This document shows positions 61,257-64,000 of a DNA stretch of 64,000 bases, one piece after another. The DNA is from Streptomyces sp. CHD11 (lineage in GTDB: Bacteria > Actinomycetota > Actinomycetes > Streptomycetales > Streptomycetaceae). Both the position numbers and the translations under genes were made by a program. The stretch is taken from contig NZ_JABTTS010000020.1 of assembly GCF_018638295.1 (NCBI RefSeq), forward strand, positions 12,155 through 76,154, written 5' to 3'. Numbering within the stretch: the stretch's first letter is position 1; each line of letters begins with the position of its first letter. The notes beneath the pieces were generated by a model, which worked only from the letters and a program-made list of their open reading frames with translations, was not told where the DNA came from and did no database searches.

Positions 61257-62639
61257 ATGGACAACGAACGGGTCGACCAGGTCAAGGTCCTGGCACCGAC
61301 CGGCATGCTCGGAGCCGGTTTTCCCGAAGCCACCATCGAACGGGGGCTGGCGCTCGGCGCCGACGTCATCTCCGTCGACGGCGGCAGCACCGACTCCGGT
61401 CCCCACTATCTCGGCGCGTCGCAGCCCAAGACCACCCGTGCCGCGGTCGCCCGTGATCTCCGCATCCTGCTCAAGGCCGCGGCGGACGCCGGTATCCCGC
61501 TGATCGTGGGCTCCTGCGGCACCAGCGGAACCGACTCCGGTGTCGACTGGGTCGCCGGCATCGTCGCCGACATCCAGGCGGCCGAGGGACTGCGGCTGCG
61601 GGTGGCGCGCGTCTACAGCGAACAGGACACCGGCACGCTCCTGGAGCGCCTGGCCGAGGGCCGCGTCCACGCCCTGCCTCCGCTCGGCCCGCTGGAGCCG
61701 GAGACGCTGCGGAGCTGTACGCACATCGTGGGCGTGATGGGGCACGAGCCGATCGTCGCCGCGCTCGAGGGTGGTGCGCAGGTCGTGCTCGCCGGACGCG
61801 CCACCGACACCGCCATCGCCGCCGCCTACCCGCTGATGAAGGGGATGCCGGCCGGGCCGACCTGGCACGCGTCCAAGATCATCGAGTGTGGCGGGCAGTG
61901 CACCAGCAACCCGCGCTCCGGTGGCGTGCTGGCCACCATCGACGCCGACGGCTTCACCATCGAGCCGCTCGATCCGGCCGCCGCCTGCACACCCGTCCTG
62001 GTCGCCGCCCACATGCTCTACGAGACGGTCAACCCGTTCGAGATGCGCGAGCCCGACGGCACCCTGGACGTCCGGGACGCCGTCTACACCGCCCAGGACG
62101 ACCGCGTCGTACGGGTCGAGGGTTCGCGCTTCCACGTCGCCGGCCAGCACACCATCAAGCTCGAAGGCGCCCGGATCACCGGCTACGAGACGATGTCGTT
62201 CAGCGCCGTCCGGGATCCGCACATCCTCGCGAACATCGACGACTGGGCCGCTCTCATGCGCACGATGATCAGGCAGCGGGTGGAGCAGACCATCGGTCTG
62301 AGCGAGGACAAGTACGCCTTCGACCTGCGTCTCTACGGCCACAACGCGATCCTCGGGGATCTCGATCCGGCAGCGGTTCCGCCTCGCGAGGTGGGCGTCA
62401 TGCTCCTCGTCAACGCACCGGACCAGAGCACCGCCACCGCCGTCGCCAAGATCGCCAACCCGCTGATGCTCCACCTGCCGACGGCCGACATGGACTACCT
62501 GCCCAGCCTGGCGTTCGCCACCTCACCGGCCGAGGTCGAGCGCGGCGCGGCATACGAGTTCGTGCTCCACCACGTCGTCGACACCGGCACCCCCACCGAC
62601 ATGTTCCGCACCGAGACCGAGGAGACCCCTCATGGCTGA
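61257..62639 (+). CDS. AtuA-family (DUF1446-like) protein
   Basis: A 460-residue protein of the acyclic-terpene-utilisation AtuA group. Blocks: KVLAPTGMLGAGFPEATIERG, SVDGGSTDSGPHYLG, IVGSCGTSGTDSGVDW, LAGRATDTAIAAAYP, HASKIIECGGQCTSNPR. No assigned catalytic role for the family. AGAGGAAC precedes ATG 61257. Its end overlaps the DUF4387 gene by 8 bp, so the two are translated as a pair and probably form one enzyme. Confidence 0.85.
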   Translation: MDNERVDQVKVLAPTGMLGAGFPEATIERGLALGADVISVDGGSTDSGPHYLGASQPKTTRAAVARDLRILLKAAADAGIPLIVGSCGTSGTDSGVDWVAGIVADIQAAEGLRLRVARVYSEQDTGTLLERLAEGRVHALPPLGPLEPETLRSCTHIVGVMGHEPIVAALEGGAQVVLAGRATDTAIAAAYPLMKGMPAGPTWHASKIIECGGQCTSNPRSGGVLATIDADGFTIEPLDPAAACTPVLVAAHMLYETVNPFEMREPDGTLDVRDAVYTAQDDRVVRVEGSRFHVAGQHTIKLEGARITGYETMSFSAVRDPHILANIDDWAALMRTMIRQRVEQTIGLSEDKYAFDLRLYGHNAILGDLDPAAVPPREVGVMLLVNAPDQSTATAVAKIANPLMLHLPTADMDYLPSLAFATSPAEVERGAAYEFVLHHVVDTGTPTDMFRTETEETPHG

Positions 62640-62961
62640 GACCGCCCCCACCACCCTGGGCGACCTGGCGTACGAGGTCCGCTCCAAGAACGCCGGACCC
62701 TTCTGGGTCACCATGGAGCTGTTCATGCGCGACCCGGACGGCTACCGCGTCGCCGCCGACGAGACGTTCCTCAACGAGGGCACGGTCGCCCGGCTCTACG
62801 GAGTCGACGAGGCCGACGTGCAGATGTTCCGCATCCCGTCGCTGAACGTCGTCAAGATCTCCTTCCCGCGCCCCGTCAGCCAGGCGTCACTGCATGACCG
62901 CGACGTCCACTGCGGTCAGCACCACGTGCCGCTGGCGGTGCTGCCCGTGCCCGCTGCCTGA
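62632..62961 (+). CDS. DUF4387 protein, partner of AtuA-family protein
   Basis: A 109-residue protein: LAYEVRSKNAGPFWVTMELFM, NEGTVARLYGVDEADVQMF and ISFPRPVSQASLHDRDVHCGQ match DUF4387, a domain that is almost always next to, or fused with, AtuA-type proteins. Overlaps the AtuA gene by 8 bp. Likely the small subunit of a hydro-lyase or similar enzyme (inference). Confidence 0.85.
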   Translation: MAETAPTTLGDLAYEVRSKNAGPFWVTMELFMRDPDGYRVAADETFLNEGTVARLYGVDEADVQMFRIPSLNVVKISFPRPVSQASLHDRDVHCGQHHVPLAVLPVPAA

Positions 62962-63197
62962 CACCGCCCGCCGGCCGGGACGGCCTCCACGGCCCGGACG
63001 ACCGTCACGGCCGGGCCGGCGTCACCGCCGGCCCGGCCGTGATACCGGAGGCGGGGGAGATGGGGCGCGGAGCGATCGGTAGCCTGCCGGGGGAGCGGAC
63101 GGAGAAGCGCTCCGGCCCGGACTCCCGGGTTCTCCCCAGACCGGTCCCGAGCGCCGACCGATCCGGCCGATCGCGGAAGAACGAGGTCAGAGGCTCC

Positions 63198-64000
63198 ATG
63201 TTCACCACCCGTCCCACCCTTCAGGGCACCTTCGGCATGGTGTCCTCCACCCACTGGCTGGCCTCGCAGTCGGCGATGGCCGTGCTGGAGGACGGCGGCA
63301 ACGCCTACGACGCGGCCGTGGCCGGAGCCTTCGTGCTGCACGTCGTCGAACCGCACCTCAACGGACCGGCCGGCGAGGTGCCGATCCTGCTCGCACCCGC
63401 CGGCGGGGAGGTACGGGTGCTGTGCGGGCAGGGCGTCGCCCCGGCCGGGGCGACCGTCGCCCACTACCACGGGCTCGGCCTGGACCTCGTCCCCGGGACC
63501 GGACCCCTCGCCGCGGCGGTGCCCGGCGCCTTCGACGCCTGGATGCTTCTGCTGCGCGACCACGGCACCAAGCCGCTCGCCGACGTCCTGAAGTACGCCA
63601 TCGGATACGCCGGGGACGGGCACCCTCCGGTGGAGCGGATCGGCGAGACCGTGGAGACCGTGCGCGAGCTGTTCGAGACGGAGTGGACATCCTCGGCCGA
63701 GGTGTACCTGCCCGGCGGACGCGCCCCGCGCCCCGGTGGACTGCTGCGCAATCCCGCGCTCGCCGCCACCTGGAAGCGGCTGCTCGCCGAGGTCGCCGGC
63801 GCCGGGGACCGGGAGGCGCAGATCGACGCCGCGCGGGAGGTGTGGCGCGGCGGATTCATAGCGGAGGCCCTGGTCCGGCAGGCCGGGCGGCCGACCCTGG
63901 ACACCAGCGGCGAACGGCACAGCGGCACCCTGACAGCCGCCGACCTCGCCGGCTGGTCCGCGGCCTACGAGGAGCCGGTGCGCCACGACTACGACGGCTG
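63198..64000 (+). CDS. Gamma-glutamyltransferase-like protein, cut by the window end
   Basis: From ATG 63198 (AGAGG five bases upstream) an open frame runs off the window end, encoding at least 267 residues. It begins FGMVSSTHWLASQSAM and has GGNAYDAAVAGAFVLHVVEP, GPLAAAVPGAFDAWMLLL and YLPGGRAPRPGGLLRNP, the layout of the large chain of gamma-glutamyltransferases. No signal peptide, so cytosolic, unlike the secreted copy at 17950. It may act as an amidase or acylase in the hydroxyacid cluster. The catalytic Thr lies beyond the window. Confidence 0.85.
   Translation, partial: MFTTRPTLQGTFGMVSSTHWLASQSAMAVLEDGGNAYDAAVAGAFVLHVVEPHLNGPAGEVPILLAPAGGEVRVLCGQGVAPAGATVAHYHGLGLDLVPGTGPLAAAVPGAFDAWMLLLRDHGTKPLADVLKYAIGYAGDGHPPVERIGETVETVRELFETEWTSSAEVYLPGGRAPRPGGLLRNPALAATWKRLLAEVAGAGDREAQIDAAREVWRGGFIAEALVRQAGRPTLDTSGERHSGTLTAADLAGWSAAYEEPVRHDYDG

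Overview
The window is actinobacterial, almost certainly Streptomyces. GC content is very high with strong third-position GC bias, GTG/TTG starts and ATGA/GTGA overlaps are frequent, and it carries Streptomyces hallmarks: a conservon (CvnA-D), XRE/TPR regulators beside RsbW-like ATPases, a DUF6415-type protein, and dispersed GC-rich intergenic repeats. The sequence opens with 21 G residues, which looks like a contig-end artefact.

Left part (about 1-17,450) looks like an integrated accessory region. A minus-strand operon runs from a DUF6415-type protein (7837) through a 47-residue membrane peptide, a GH15 trehalase/glucoamylase-like enzyme, conservon CvnA-B-C-D, a GAF protein and an acyl-CoA dehydrogenase that lacks the usual catalytic Glu motif. 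Next come a TPR regulator, a TrmO-like protein, a divergent RsbW-like ATPase and zinc-ribbon/XRE/TPR regulator sharing a 20-bp perfect palindrome, a HAD hydrolase, an unrecognised 389-residue protein, a tiny ORF and a large serine integrase. The integrase ORF ends inside the antisense of a truncated gene (17401-17796), so one attachment site is probably near 17,440-17,480. No left border is visible.

Middle part (17.5-37.7 kb) is core-like: a secreted gamma-glutamyltransferase, a ClpC-type AAA+ chaperone, a 170-bp duplicated intergenic repeat, methionine aminopeptidase divergent from a small XRE regulator with only 24 bp between start codons, and a Streptomyces-type conserved protein. A reductive pyrimidine/hydantoin catabolic cluster follows: two beta-ureidopropionase paralogues, an omega-aminotransferase, a PucR regulator, a dihydropyrimidinase, an LLM F420-type oxidoreductase and an NCS1 permease. 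Then come a CAP-domain secreted protein with a long leader and a Crp-like site, a DUF3558-like protein and a domain-permuted lipoate ligase.

A sialic-acid module fills 37.8-49.8 kb. A Dpp/Sat-type ABC transporter (lipoprotein, permease, fused permease-ATPase, ATPase) diverges from a FadR/GntR regulator, followed by a CE7 esterase, a secreted GH33 sialidase, NanA-like lyase, ROK kinase and NanE epimerase. A TCAGACGTCTGA-type palindrome lies upstream of both the regulator/transporter and the esterase operon, defining a likely regulon: release, de-acetylation, uptake and conversion of sialic acid to GlcNAc-6-phosphate.

Right part (50-64 kb): a 5'-truncated zinc-less alcohol dehydrogenase remnant, an atypical LuxR regulator, a two-component system with an MmpL exporter, and a plus-strand catabolic cluster (tartrate-dehydrogenase-like enzyme, MFS transporter, 2-hydroxyacid dehydrogenase, AtuA-family protein with its DUF4387 partner, and a gamma-glutamyltransferase-like protein cut by the window end). 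The substrate of this last cluster is unknown and it is the best candidate here for an undescribed pathway.
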